Shown piece by piece: positions 16,090 through 25,062 of a stretch of 61,416 bases of DNA (its first letter is position 1; every line of letters starts with the position of its first letter). Origin of the DNA: Bacteroidales bacterium (GTDB lineage Bacteria > Bacteroidota > Bacteroidia > Bacteroidales > Bacteroidaceae); contig SFFY01000015.1 of NCBI GenBank assembly GCA_004556745.1, positions 1 to 61,416 of the forward strand. The letters run 5' to 3'. Made by a program: the position numbers and the translations under genes. Below the pieces are notes generated by a model. That model searched no databases and was not told the DNA's origin. It saw nothing but the letters and a program-made list of their open reading frames with translations.

Positions 16090-16641
16090 TTATTGCCCGC
16101 CCTCTTCGCCCATGGTGTCCTGGCGCATATCGCGCACAATGCTGCACGCGCCGCCGCCCGTGGGTATCTCCACGATGAACGCGGGCCCTTCCTCAATGCC
16201 GGGCTGCCCTATTTGCGCCCCGAAGCGGAGGGTGGCGGCAGAGGAATTCTCTTGGTCGAACGCCATGCCGAGGAGCACGCATCCCTTGCTGTCGGCCGCC
16301 GAGACGAAATCCGCGAAATCGCTTTTGGTGAACTGTTTCGTGAACAAATCCTCTCCGTCGCGCGTGGCAGTGATTTCTACGCGGTTGTCGTAGAACGTGC
16401 CGCCCAGTTCGTCGCTCACTGTAGGCAGTTCTGTGTCTGCCGTGCGCTTGATATTGATTTCAAATCGGTGTCCGCCGAGCGTGGCTACGTAGTCGCGGTT
16501 GAGTTCGTTGTCGGCATGCGGACCTGCGGGCGCTTCCACGGCAGCGTTGTCTTGCGTTTCAGTTTTCGCTTCTTGCTTTCCGCCGCAGGCGGCGAGCATC
16601 AGCGCGGCGGCTATTAAGGACGTCTTAAAAAGGTGCTTCAT
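16090..16641 (-). CDS. Putative lipoprotein, unknown function
   Basis: A 183-residue protein with a type II signal peptide: MKHLFKTSLIAAALMLAAC followed by GG, the lipobox being LAAC, so it is lipid-anchored after cleavage. The mature part begins with a charged linker (KQEAKTETQ), then a beta-rich globular region with no motif I recognise. It is the first gene of the unit that continues with the queuosine genes. A TAACTTTG box lies 26 bases upstream. A role in queuosine uptake would be speculation. Confidence 0.75.
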   Translation of the reverse strand: MKHLFKTSLIAAALMLAACGGKQEAKTETQDNAAVEAPAGPHADNELNRDYVATLGGHRFEINIKRTADTELPTVSDELGGTFYDNRVEITATRDGEDLFTKQFTKSDFADFVSAADSKGCVLLGMAFDQENSSAATLRFGAQIGQPGIEEGPAFIVEIPTGGGACSIVRDMRQDTMGEEGGQ

Positions 16642-16666
16642 TATAAGATAATTTCGTTTTGCCCCG

Positions 16667-16674
16667 CAAAGTTA
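16667..16674 (-). promoter_or_regulatory. -7 box for the lipoprotein-que operon
   Basis: On the minus strand TAACTTTG, 26 bases before the lipoprotein ATG, fits the Bacteroidetes -7 consensus. Confidence 0.55.
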
Positions 16675-16835
16675 GTGCAAGGCGAGCGAAGAGCAAAAAG
16701 AAAAGGCAGAAAATGAAAGCCGCAGGCTTTTAATTTGATGCTTTTCCTTTTTGCTTTTCCGAGCCGCCGCCTAAGTTATGAAAAGTTAGTGCAAGGCGAG
16801 CGAAAGCCGCAGGCTTTTAATTTGATGCTTTTCCT
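16671..16835. repeat. Duplicated variable-centre palindromic repeat
   Basis: GTTAGTGCAAGGCGAGCGAA occurs at 16671-16690 and 16785-16804. A 34-bp block starting GAAAGCCGCAGGC occurs at 16715-16748 and 16802-16835. The first copy is complete, ending with CCGAGCCGCCGCC near 16760-16772, the arm shared with the repeats at 3227 and 48326. The rest of the 544-base gap (16642-17185) holds no gene I can support; about 16836-17040 is GC-rich non-coding sequence. Confidence 0.7.
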
Positions 16836-17172
16836 GCGGCCCGCGAACCGCCACAGTCGTTTCTTCCTCCTTCATTTTCATCGCCCTGCGTCTGTGGCTC
16901 AATCGTCTCACGCCCGTGGCGCGTTCGACCCGCACCCAAGACGCGACCGCCCCGCGCCCGTGGGGCGATGAGAACAAAGGGGCAAAAAACGAGCAACTGC
17001 TTTGGAAAAACAATTTTCTTGGCACACCGCAACAACAATAAAGCAAGTTTACGGCACCTGAATATATGAGAAACTTATTAAAATATCAACTAACGCAACC
17101 TTTTTATGTTAAAAACGCGGGCGGCGTTTAATAAATTTGCCGCTGAAAGGGGCTTTGCCTATAAGTAACCCC

Positions 17173-17180
17173 TAACTTTG
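17173..17180 (+). promoter_or_regulatory. -7 box immediately before rprX
   Basis: TAACTTTG ends only 5 bases before the rprX ATG (17186), so a transcript started from it would be leaderless or nearly so. A second box, TAAATTTG, lies at 17133-17140. Confidence 0.55.
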
Positions 17181-17185
17181 CCCAC

Positions 17186-18685
17186 ATGAAGAAGTCCACA
17201 ATCTGGTTAATCGCTTTCGTGATGGGCGCAGCGTTTCTGGCGTTGCTCTACATGCAGACCCGCTATCTCGCGGAAGTGATAGAAATACGCAAAGAACAGT
17301 TCGACGAGTCCGTGCGACATAGCCTCTATCTCGTGGCCCGCAATCTCGAACTTCGTGAAACGCGTGCCGGACTTGAGGCAGAACTGAAAGCCCAGGGCCA
17401 TGCAGCAGGCGACACGCTCGGAAAGGCGCAATCGGCACCAGCCGCCATGCACCAGGGCGCAGACGACCAGCCGTTGCCAGCCGACCCCAACGTGACCGTG
17501 CCGCAGAAGTTCTTCATCGCCAAACGCCGCCGCCTGCCCGTCGACGAGGCCTTCCGCGACAGCGTGCGCCAGCGGTACATCTACCAGCGTGGGCTGCTCG
17601 ACGAGGTGGTTTACGACATTCTCTACCAAACCAACGAGAAGCCTCTTGCGGAGCGCATTGATTTCTCACAAATGGACCACGACTTGCGCACCTCCCTCAA
17701 AAGGAACGGCATCGACATCGACTATCATTTTTACGTCACCACCTCCGACGGGCGCGAAATCTACCGCTGCTCCGACTATACGGCCAAGGGCGAGGACTTC
17801 ACCTACAAGCAAGTGCTCTATCCCAACGACACGCAGGCGCAGATGGGCTTGCTCTACATCCACTTCCCCGAGATGCAGAAATACATCTTCTCGAGCGTGC
17901 GCTTCATCCTCCCCGCCATCGCCTTCACCCTCGTGTTGCTCATTGCTTTCATCTTCACAATATATACTATATTCCGCCAAAAGCGGCTCACGGAGATTAA
18001 GAACGACTTTATCAACAACATGACGCACGAGTTCAAGACACCCATTTCCACCATCTCCCTGGCGGCGCAAATGCTCGGCGACGGCTCCGTGACGAAGAGC
18101 GAATCGATGCTCAAGCACCTCTCGGGAATAATCGTGGACGAAACGAAGCGGCTGCGTTTCCAGGTGGAGAAAGTGCTGCAAATGTCGATGTTCGAGAAAA
18201 AGGCCGACACCTTCAAGCGCAAAGAGTTGGACGCCAACCGCGTCATTCAGGACATCGTCACCACCTTCCGCCTCAAAGTGGAAACCACCGGCGGCAGCAT
18301 CGACGCGCACGTGGAAGCCGCAAAGGACATGGTGTTTGTGGACGAGATGCACTTCACTAACGTGGTGTTCAACCTCATGGACAACGCCATCAAGTATAAG
18401 CACCCCGACCGTCCCCTGCTGCTCCGCGTCTCCACCGAGAGCACCGACAGCCGTTACATTATCCGAGTGGCGGACAACGGCATCGGCATCAAGAAAGAGG
18501 ACCTGAAAAAGATTTTCGAGAAATTCTATCGCGTCCACACGGGCAACCGCCACGATGTGAAAGGCTTCGGTCTCGGGCTGGCCTACGTGAAGAATGTGGT
18601 CACCGCCCTCGGCGGCAATATCCACGCCGAAAGCGAATACGGTCGCGGCACCACCTTCATCATCTCCCTGCCGCTGCTGAAATAA
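17186..18685 (+). CDS. rprX: Sensor histidine kinase, RprX type
   Basis: A 499-residue membrane kinase. The first membrane segment is residues 5-23, a periplasmic sensor region follows to about 235, and the second segment is LPAIAFTLVLLIAFIFTIYTI cut short (about 240-258). HisKA has phospho-acceptor His281 in MTHEFKTPISTIS. HATPase has N-box NLMDNAIKYK, G1 ADNGIGI, the F-box FEKFYR and G2 GFGLGLAYVKN. It resembles RprX of Bacteroides fragilis and is paired with an RprY-type regulator 42 bases downstream. The signal sensed is unknown. Confidence 0.9.
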   Translation: MKKSTIWLIAFVMGAAFLALLYMQTRYLAEVIEIRKEQFDESVRHSLYLVARNLELRETRAGLEAELKAQGHAAGDTLGKAQSAPAAMHQGADDQPLPADPNVTVPQKFFIAKRRRLPVDEAFRDSVRQRYIYQRGLLDEVVYDILYQTNEKPLAERIDFSQMDHDLRTSLKRNGIDIDYHFYVTTSDGREIYRCSDYTAKGEDFTYKQVLYPNDTQAQMGLLYIHFPEMQKYIFSSVRFILPAIAFTLVLLIAFIFTIYTIFRQKRLTEIKNDFINNMTHEFKTPISTISLAAQMLGDGSVTKSESMLKHLSGIIVDETKRLRFQVEKVLQMSMFEKKADTFKRKELDANRVIQDIVTTFRLKVETTGGSIDAHVEAAKDMVFVDEMHFTNVVFNLMDNAIKYKHPDRPLLLRVSTESTDSRYIIRVADNGIGIKKEDLKKIFEKFYRVHTGNRHDVKGFGLGLAYVKNVVTALGGNIHAESEYGRGTTFIISLPLLK

Positions 18686-18727
18686 TCCAAGACAAAATAA
18701 TTACTAACTCTTAAATTCAAAACGATT

Positions 18728-19441
18728 ATGGAAACGAACTTCAACGACGAAAAGATGAGCATCCTGCTCTGCGAAGACGACGAAAACCTCGGTATGCTGC
18801 TCCGCGAATATCTGCAAGCAAAAGGCTACAACACCGAACTCTATCCCGACGGCGAGGCAGGCTTCCGCGCTTTCAGCAAAGGGAAGTACGACCTCTGCGT
18901 GCTCGACGTGATGATGCCTAAGAAAGACGGCTTCACCCTCGCTAAGGACATCCGCCAGATCAACGACGAAGTGCCCTTCATCTTCCTCACCGCCAAGACG
19001 CTCAAGGAAGACATCTTCGAAGGCTTCCGCGTAGGTGCCGACGACTACCTCACAAAGCCCTTCTCCATGGAAGAACTCACCTTCCGCATCGAAGCCATTT
19101 TGCGCCGCGTGCGAGGAAAGAAGTCGCGCGACCGCGTGGTCTACAAAGTGGGTAGTTTCACCTTCAACACGCAGAAGCAGACCCTCACGCGCGGCGAGGA
19201 GGTCACGAAACTCACCACCAAGGAGAGCGAACTGCTCCGCCTGCTCTGCATTCACATGAACGAAGTGCTGCAGCGCGACTACGCACTCAAAACCATCTGG
19301 ATCGACGACAATTATTTCAACGCCCGTTCCATGGACGTCTACATCACAAAGTTGCGCAAGCACCTCAAAGACGACGAGAACGTAGAGATTATCAATATCC
19401 ACGGCAAGGGTTACAAACTTATCAGTTCCGAGCCGGAGTAA
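18728..19441 (+). CDS. rprY: OmpR-family response regulator, RprY type
   Basis: A 237-residue regulator. The receiver domain begins ILLCEDDENLGMLLREYLQ, with phospho-acceptor Asp60 in LCVLDVMMPKKDG and the Lys motif in DDYLTKPFSMEEL. The C-terminal winged-helix DNA-binding domain (about 135-235) contains LTTKESELLRLL and the ARSMDVYITKLRKHL recognition region. The sequence is very close to what I know of Bacteroides RprY. It would be phosphorylated by the upstream kinase. A strong terminator follows. Confidence 0.93.
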   Translation: METNFNDEKMSILLCEDDENLGMLLREYLQAKGYNTELYPDGEAGFRAFSKGKYDLCVLDVMMPKKDGFTLAKDIRQINDEVPFIFLTAKTLKEDIFEGFRVGADDYLTKPFSMEELTFRIEAILRRVRGKKSRDRVVYKVGSFTFNTQKQTLTRGEEVTKLTTKESELLRLLCIHMNEVLQRDYALKTIWIDDNYFNARSMDVYITKLRKHLKDDENVEIINIHGKGYKLISSEPE

Positions 19442-19463
19442 AGGTAGTCCGTACAGAATACAA

Positions 19464-19509
19464 ACAAGAAGAGGCACACCCCAATGGCGGGGCGTGCCTC
19501 TTCTTGGTT
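19464..19509 (+). terminator. Intrinsic terminator after rprY
   Basis: An 18-bp stem with one mismatch: CAAGAAGAGGCACACCCC against GGGGCGTGCCTCTTCTTG, with a short loop and the T-rich tail GGTTTT. Confidence 0.88.
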
Positions 19510-19588
19510 TTAGGAGTAGGGGCGTTTTGTTATTGCCCGAAAGATAATCGATTCCGTCGTTGCTACATTATTTATATAAGAAATCGTC

Positions 19589-21463
19589 TCAGGGACGGGT
19601 GCAATATTCATAAAGCCGCCTGTAAAACTTGTGGCGGCAAAGGGTGGCGGCATCGCCGAGAATGATGAGTTTGAAGCGGGCGCGGGTAATTGCCACGTTC
19701 GTGCGCCGCAGGTCTGACAGGAAGCCAATCTCGCCGCCAGCGTTGGAGCGCACCAGCGAGAGGATTATCACGTCGCGCTCGCTCCCCTGAAAGGCATCTA
19801 CCGTGTTGATCGTGATTTGGCGGCGCAAGGGACGCAGGTATTCGTCCTGCTTGACAAGCGAGCGCAGGTATTGCACCTGTGCGCGGTAGGGCGAAATGAT
19901 GCCGAAGTTCACGCGCTCCTCCACGAGCCGGTGCCTGCCCACTTTCTCCGCATAGCCTTTGAGGGCGGCAACGGTGGCAGCCGCCTCTTTCTTATTGATG
20001 CGCCCGAAGGTAGCACCCACAAACGCCTCGTTGCCCTGACCTGCATCGTCTTCATCATCGGCGGGGACGTTTATCCACGTCATCGGTTCGTCCAACTCCT
20101 CCGCCAGCGACCGCCCGAGCACTTCGGGCGCAGCCTCAAGCCGTCCGCCGTAGAACCATTCAGAAGAAAAGCGCATCAGCCTTTCGTTCATGCGATACTG
20201 CATCGTGAGCAGCCGCACTGCCGCAGGGTGGGTCTCCGCCAGTTGCTCGGGGATCGTGATGCCCAAACCGCCGCGCAGTGCCTCGGGGCATTTCACGGTG
20301 GGCGGCAACTGCTTGTGGTCGCCGGCAAAGACCACGCGGTCGGCCTTGAGCATGGCAATCCAGCACGCGGCTTCGAGTGCCTGCGCCGCCTCGTCGATAA
20401 AGAGCGTGTGGAAACGGCGGCCCGTCATCACGGGGTTGCCCGCGCCGGTGAGCGTGGAAGCGATGACCCGCGCATTGTCGAAGAGCGCGTGGCGGATACG
20501 CAGTTCCAACTCGTCGGCACGCTCGCGCAGGCGATAAATCTTTTGGTGGAAATCCGCGCCGCGCTGCCGCCTCGGCTGCGACATCAGGGTGCGCAGGGTG
20601 CGGCGTATCTGCCACAGGGCAGGATAGTCAGGGTGTTCCTCAAACCGCCGCTCGTAGGTGTTGGCAAGCATCTCCGGCGTGACGCGCGTGGGGTTTCCGA
20701 TGCGCAGCACAGGGATGCCCCGCGCCGCGATCTGCGAGGAAATCCAGTCGACCGCCGTGTTGCTTTGCGCACACACCAGCACCTGCGGCTCGCGGCGCAG
20801 CACCTCGCTCACCGCTTCGACCAGCGTGGTGGTCTTGCCCGTGCCCGGAGGACCGTGCACCACGAGCACCTCACGCACATTGAGGATATCGCGCACCGCC
20901 TGCTCCTGAGCCGCGTTGAGCCAAGGCAGTCTCGTGGCAGTCCCTACGGAGGCGGGCGGCGAAAGCGGCGTGCCGCTGTGGATAATGTCCCGAAGCAGGG
21001 CCGTGCGGTCGCCTTTGGCTTCCGCCACGCGGCGCATGGCATCGAACATCAGGCGATAAGTCGTCTCGTCGAAATAGAGTTGCACGCCTAACTGCTCCCG
21101 GCTTTGCAGCGTTGCATGCGCCGCCTCGCCGGGCAGCGTCACCGTGAGGCAGTCGTCCTCGGCGAAGCACACCGTGCCCGTGACGGGCAGGAACGTCTGG
21201 CGGCCGGTGGCATCGGCACAAAAGAAACAGACGGCGCGACCATACTCAAAGTTATGGTCAGCGTCGTCTATTTCCGTTTTAATGATTTCCACCGTGAAGC
21301 GGTCGAGCGAGTTATAGCGTGCCCTGCCTGTCGTGACGGGAAACCAGCAGTCGCCGCGTCTTTTCTTGCGCTCGATGCCCATCGTCTGGCTGTCGCGCTT
21401 GAACGCCGCCTTTTCATACTCGTATTCCCGCCGCAGGAGTTCGGCGTGTTTGGAAAGATTCAT
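19589..21463 (-). CDS. Superfamily 1 DNA/RNA helicase, IGHMBP2/SMUBP-2-like
   Basis: A 624-residue SF1B (UPF1-like) helicase. An N-terminal beta-barrel region is followed by motif I VHGPPGTGKTTTLVEA, motif Ia CAQSNTAVDWI, motif II LFIDEAAQALEA, motif III FAGDHKQLPPT, motif V NTVDAFQGSERDVIILSLVR and motif VI NVAITRARFKLIILGD. These proteins are 5'-3' helicases thought to act on DNA or RNA-DNA structures; the cellular role here is unknown. The ATG at 21463 is preferred. An in-frame TTG at 21487 would overlap the stop of the upstream gene by 4 bases. Confidence 0.9.
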   Translation of the reverse strand: MNLSKHAELLRREYEYEKAAFKRDSQTMGIERKKRRGDCWFPVTTGRARYNSLDRFTVEIIKTEIDDADHNFEYGRAVCFFCADATGRQTFLPVTGTVCFAEDDCLTVTLPGEAAHATLQSREQLGVQLYFDETTYRLMFDAMRRVAEAKGDRTALLRDIIHSGTPLSPPASVGTATRLPWLNAAQEQAVRDILNVREVLVVHGPPGTGKTTTLVEAVSEVLRREPQVLVCAQSNTAVDWISSQIAARGIPVLRIGNPTRVTPEMLANTYERRFEEHPDYPALWQIRRTLRTLMSQPRRQRGADFHQKIYRLRERADELELRIRHALFDNARVIASTLTGAGNPVMTGRRFHTLFIDEAAQALEAACWIAMLKADRVVFAGDHKQLPPTVKCPEALRGGLGITIPEQLAETHPAAVRLLTMQYRMNERLMRFSSEWFYGGRLEAAPEVLGRSLAEELDEPMTWINVPADDEDDAGQGNEAFVGATFGRINKKEAAATVAALKGYAEKVGRHRLVEERVNFGIISPYRAQVQYLRSLVKQDEYLRPLRRQITINTVDAFQGSERDVIILSLVRSNAGGEIGFLSDLRRTNVAITRARFKLIILGDAATLCRHKFYRRLYEYCTRP

Positions 21464-21483
21464 TTGGAGGAGGTTACTCAGTA

Positions 21484-22179
21484 TCAAGGTCTATGCTGCA
21501 CGGGCGGCAGGGGGCGGTCGTCGCCGCGCTCCACGCTGACGCTGATTTGCACGGCGGCCTTTTCACTAATCTTGAAGTCGGCAGCCACGCCGACGCGGTC
21601 GCGGCCGCGCCACGGCAATCCGGGCATCAGGCAGTCGCTGCGCAGGGAAGAGGCATCGCGCGGCAGGAGTGATTTGTTGAAATAGGCGTAGAGCGCGATG
21701 CGGTCGTTCACGCGGTAGCCCAGCTGCGCCGCCAGCCCCACGTCGGTAAAGCCGAACGGTCCCCAGGTGAAGTGGTCGGCATAGACACCGCCGGCAAAGG
21801 AGAACTTCTTGCCCAAGGGCATCATGTAGGCAAAGGCTGCCGTCTGCCCCCACCCCGCGCCGCGCGGCGCATGCTTGCCCAGCCCCGCCGTGACGCTTGC
21901 CGAGAAGGCGGCGTTGAAGCCTTCGTGCAACGGCCAAGCCAATCCGCCCGGCCCGCCGCCCAGAAAAGAGAGTTCCGAAAAGAGGGGCGAGGAACAGGCA
22001 AACAGGGGCGTGATGGGATAATGGCCTATGCTTTGCGCTGTAATGCTGTCAGCCGGCGCGGCAACCCGGTCCGTCGCCACGCTGTCGGGCACCGTGCGCA
22101 CCTCCCGCGCCTCCTGCGCTGCGGCAGGCAGGGCGAGCAAAAATATCGAGCCTAATAAGATTTTTGCCAGCAATTTCAT
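21484..22179 (-). CDS. Outer-membrane beta-barrel protein, unknown function
   Basis: A 231-residue exported protein. The start is set at MKLLAKILLGSIF (22179), which gives a clean signal peptide ending LPAAAQ; the open frame extends to 22230 without a better start. The mature part alternates hydrophobic and polar residues (GKKFSFAGGVYADHFTW, LGYRVNDRIALYAYF), as in small outer-membrane barrels. Family and ligand are not recognised. It is upstream of the helicase in the same direction, with its stop about 20 bases before the helicase ATG. Confidence 0.7.
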   Translation of the reverse strand: MKLLAKILLGSIFLLALPAAAQEAREVRTVPDSVATDRVAAPADSITAQSIGHYPITPLFACSSPLFSELSFLGGGPGGLAWPLHEGFNAAFSASVTAGLGKHAPRGAGWGQTAAFAYMMPLGKKFSFAGGVYADHFTWGPFGFTDVGLAAQLGYRVNDRIALYAYFNKSLLPRDASSLRSDCLMPGLPWRGRDRVGVAADFKISEKAAVQISVSVERGDDRPLPPVQHRP

Positions 22180-22345
22180 ACAGCCTAAGATTATTACAAC
22201 TGCAAATATATGCAGAAATAAGCATTTCAAGCCCCGCCTTTGCCAAGTTTCTTATAGGATAAGGCGCAATTATTTCCCAAAAACTTTTGTATTTTCAAAT
22301 CTTTAATGCAAATTTGCAAAGTTAATCTATCAAAACACTACGCTT

Positions 22346-23434
22346 ATGGAAAACTATACCGCCCCGAAGTGTGGGCTCAAAAGAGAGGATTTCCAAAAGG
22401 AAGTCAACGGCAAGGCCGTAGATTTGTTTTTCTTGACTAATGAAAACGGCATGGAAGTAGCCGTTACCAACTACGGCGGTTCGCTCGTGGCTATCATGGT
22501 GCCCGACCGCAACGGCAACTATGCCAACGTTATCCAAGGACACGATAATATCGACGACTGCCTCAATTCGCCCGAACCTTTCCTCAGCACGCTCGTAGGC
22601 CGCTACGGCAACCGCATCTGCAAGGGTCGCTTCACGCTCAACGGCAAGGAGTACCACCTCGCCGTGAACAACGGGCCGAACCACCTGCACGGCGGCCCCA
22701 CGGGATTTCACGCCCGCGTGTGGGACGCAGAGCAAATCAACGGTCATGCGCTCGTGCTGCGCTACGTGTCGCCTTATTATGAGGAGGGCTTCCCTGGCGA
22801 GTTGTCGATGACCGTGATGTACACGCTGACCGACGACAACGAACTCGTTATCGACTATAAGGGAACGACCAACAAGAAGACGGTGGTGAACATGACGAGC
22901 CACGGCTTCTTCTCTCTCGCAGGTATCGCCAACCCCACGCCCTCTGCAATGAATGTGGTGTGCCAAATCAATGCCGATTTCTTCGTGCCCATCGACGAAA
23001 ACTCTATCCCGACGGGCGAAATCCGCAGCGTGAAGGGCACACCTTTTGATTTCACGGAGCCGCACGCCGTGGGCGAGCGCATCGACGACCCCGACTGCCA
23101 GCAAATCAAGAACGGCGCGGGCTACGACCATTGCTATGTGCTCAACAAGCGCGAGCCGGGCGAGCTTTCTTTCGCCGCCAAAATCACGGAGCCTGAAAGC
23201 GGACGCACCATGGAGGTCTATACCACCGAACCGGGCGTGCAATTCTACTCCGACAACTGGGCAGACGGCTACAAAGGCCAGCACGGCGCAACCTTCGGTC
23301 GCCGCAGCGCGCTCTGCTTCGAGGCGCAGCACTTCCCCGACAGCCCCAACCGCGCACACTTCCCCAGCGTGGTGCTGCGCCCAGGCGAAGTCTATACGCA
23401 AAAGACGATCTACAAGTTCGGCGTCGAAGCATAA
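22346..23434 (+). CDS. galM: Aldose 1-epimerase (mutarotase)
   Basis: A 362-residue enzyme interconverting alpha and beta anomers of galactose or glucose. Visible are LVGRYGNRICKGRF, NNGPNHLHGGPTGFHARVW with a catalytic His, a second His region (NMTSHGFFSLAG), and the terminal LCFEAQHFPDSPN holding the catalytic Glu. It is the first gene of a galactose operon with an MFS transporter and galK. I saw no signal peptide, so it is predicted cytoplasmic. Confidence 0.95.
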   Translation: MENYTAPKCGLKREDFQKEVNGKAVDLFFLTNENGMEVAVTNYGGSLVAIMVPDRNGNYANVIQGHDNIDDCLNSPEPFLSTLVGRYGNRICKGRFTLNGKEYHLAVNNGPNHLHGGPTGFHARVWDAEQINGHALVLRYVSPYYEEGFPGELSMTVMYTLTDDNELVIDYKGTTNKKTVVNMTSHGFFSLAGIANPTPSAMNVVCQINADFFVPIDENSIPTGEIRSVKGTPFDFTEPHAVGERIDDPDCQQIKNGAGYDHCYVLNKREPGELSFAAKITEPESGRTMEVYTTEPGVQFYSDNWADGYKGQHGATFGRRSALCFEAQHFPDSPNRAHFPSVVLRPGEVYTQKTIYKFGVEA

Positions 23435-23534
23435 GTAGGACCAATAGTTTTTTCGAGGCAATATATTTATAGACACGATAATCCTCTATCGACACTATCA
23501 ATATTTATTTTTATAAAAAACAAAATCTAAAACC

Positions 23535-24824
23535 ATGAGTAATCAACAAAAACAATGGGGAGCCATCATCGTGATGATTGCGCTCTTCGCCATGATTGCC
23601 TTCGTGACGAACCTCTGCACGCCGATGGCAACCATCATCAAGAACCAGGGCGAGATTTCCAACGTACTCGCGCAAATCGGTAACTACGGCAACTTCTTCG
23701 CCTATCTCATTATGGGTATTCCCGCCGGTATGCTGATTGCCAAGTACGGCTACAAGAAAACGGCCCTCATCGGCTTGGCTGTCGGTATCGTCGGCATCCT
23801 CATCCAGTGGTACAGCGGTCAGCTCGACGCACAGGAGAACCTCGGCCTCGTGTTCACCGTTTACCTCATCGGCGCATTCATCGCAGGCTTCTGCATGTGT
23901 ATCCTCAACTGCGTGGTAAACCCCATGCTCAACCTCCTCGGCGGTGGCGGCAACAAGGGTAACCAGCTTATCCAGCTCGGCGGTGTGTTCAACAGCTCCG
24001 CAGCCGTGGCTTGCTACATCCTTATGGGTGCTCTGATTGCCGATGCCTCTAAGGCTAAGATTTCCGACGCTACGCCGGCTTTGATGATTGCCCTCGCCAT
24101 CTTCGTGATTGCTTTCATCGTGATTATCTTCACCAAGATCGAAGAACCCGAGCAGGCTCCCGTGCAGCTCGACCTTATTAAAGGTGCCATGGGCCACAGC
24201 CACTTCGCCCTCGGCACGCTCGCCATTTTCCTTTACATGGGTATCGAAGTAGGTGTGCCCAACTTCGTTAACCTCTACCTTACGGCCGGCGACCCCGCCA
24301 CAGGTCTTGAACCTATCCCCGCCGGCACGGTCGGCATGCTCGTTGCCGTATATTGGTTCATGATGCTGATTGGCCGTTTGGTAGGCGCCAGCATCGGCAG
24401 CAAGGTTTCCAGCCGCGCCATGATCACCACGGTTTCCATCGCCACCCTCGTGCTCGTGCTCTTCGGCATGTTCGCTCCCACGGACGTTACCGTAAACTTC
24501 CCGGGCGTTGACTGGGGCAAACTCGAAATGATTTGGCAGCCCGTACCCCTCGGCATCTTCTCCTTCCTGCTCGTCGGCCTTTGCACCAGCGTTATGTGGG
24601 GCGGCATCTTCAACATGGCCGTTGAGGGCCTCGGCAAGTATACGGCCATCGCCAGCGGTATCTTTATGACGATGGTATTCGGCTGCGCCGTGATGATGTT
24701 TATCCAAGCAAAGGTTGCCGATATGTTTGGTTACATTCCCAGCTTCTGGGTTGTAGTCTTCTGCGCCGCATACCTGCTCTTCTACGCCCTCGTAGGCAGC
24801 CGTGTTACCAAGCGTTCTGAATAA
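23535..24824 (+). CDS. Sugar:H+ symporter of the MFS FucP/GluP type
   Basis: A 429-residue inner-membrane protein with about 12 hydrophobic helices. The N-terminal segment (AIIVMIALFAMIAFVTNLCTP) and the FFAYLIMGIPAGMLIAKYGYKKT loop match the fucose/glucose/galactose permease family. Lying between galM and galK, it most likely imports galactose or glucose. Octamer element D fills the gap to galK. Confidence 0.92.
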   Translation: MSNQQKQWGAIIVMIALFAMIAFVTNLCTPMATIIKNQGEISNVLAQIGNYGNFFAYLIMGIPAGMLIAKYGYKKTALIGLAVGIVGILIQWYSGQLDAQENLGLVFTVYLIGAFIAGFCMCILNCVVNPMLNLLGGGGNKGNQLIQLGGVFNSSAAVACYILMGALIADASKAKISDATPALMIALAIFVIAFIVIIFTKIEEPEQAPVQLDLIKGAMGHSHFALGTLAIFLYMGIEVGVPNFVNLYLTAGDPATGLEPIPAGTVGMLVAVYWFMMLIGRLVGASIGSKVSSRAMITTVSIATLVLVLFGMFAPTDVTVNFPGVDWGKLEMIWQPVPLGIFSFLLVGLCTSVMWGGIFNMAVEGLGKYTAIASGIFMTMVFGCAVMMFIQAKVADMFGYIPSFWVVVFCAAYLLFYALVGSRVTKRSE

Positions 24825-24828
24825 TTTT

Positions 24829-25003
24829 AGTAAACAAATAAACGAGTAGACAAGGAAATTTTCGTGCAAGCGAGTGCAATAAGTTTACTTAAATTGCCGA
24901 GCGCAGCCGAAAATCTCAAAAAACAAGACAAGTTACTTATGTAAATATTATTAGCAAGACTTCTCTGTCTCGTCTACTCGTTTACTCGTAAACTCGTCTA
25001 CTA
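24829..25003 (+). repeat. Octamer element copy D, interrupted by another repeat
   Basis: The left arm (24829-24856) is shortened: AGTAAACA, AATAAACG, AGTAGACA. The core (24926-24970) carries ATTATTAGCAAGACTT and CTGTCT, and the right arm (24971-25003) is made of CGTCTACT/CGTTTACT octamers. Between left arm and core sits a copy of the variable-centre palindrome (24858-24915) in reverse orientation. The element starts 4 bases after the stop of the transporter gene and ends 59 bases before the galK ATG. Confidence 0.82.
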
Positions 25004-25062
25004 AAGAACTTATAATCTTTCCCAGCAAAATAAATTTTTAACCCTATAAAAACTATACTCCC

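Noticed and set aside
23511..24869. 452-residue ORF antisense to the sugar transporter
   Set aside because: Shadow frame, acidic and His-rich; the plus-strand transporter is clear.
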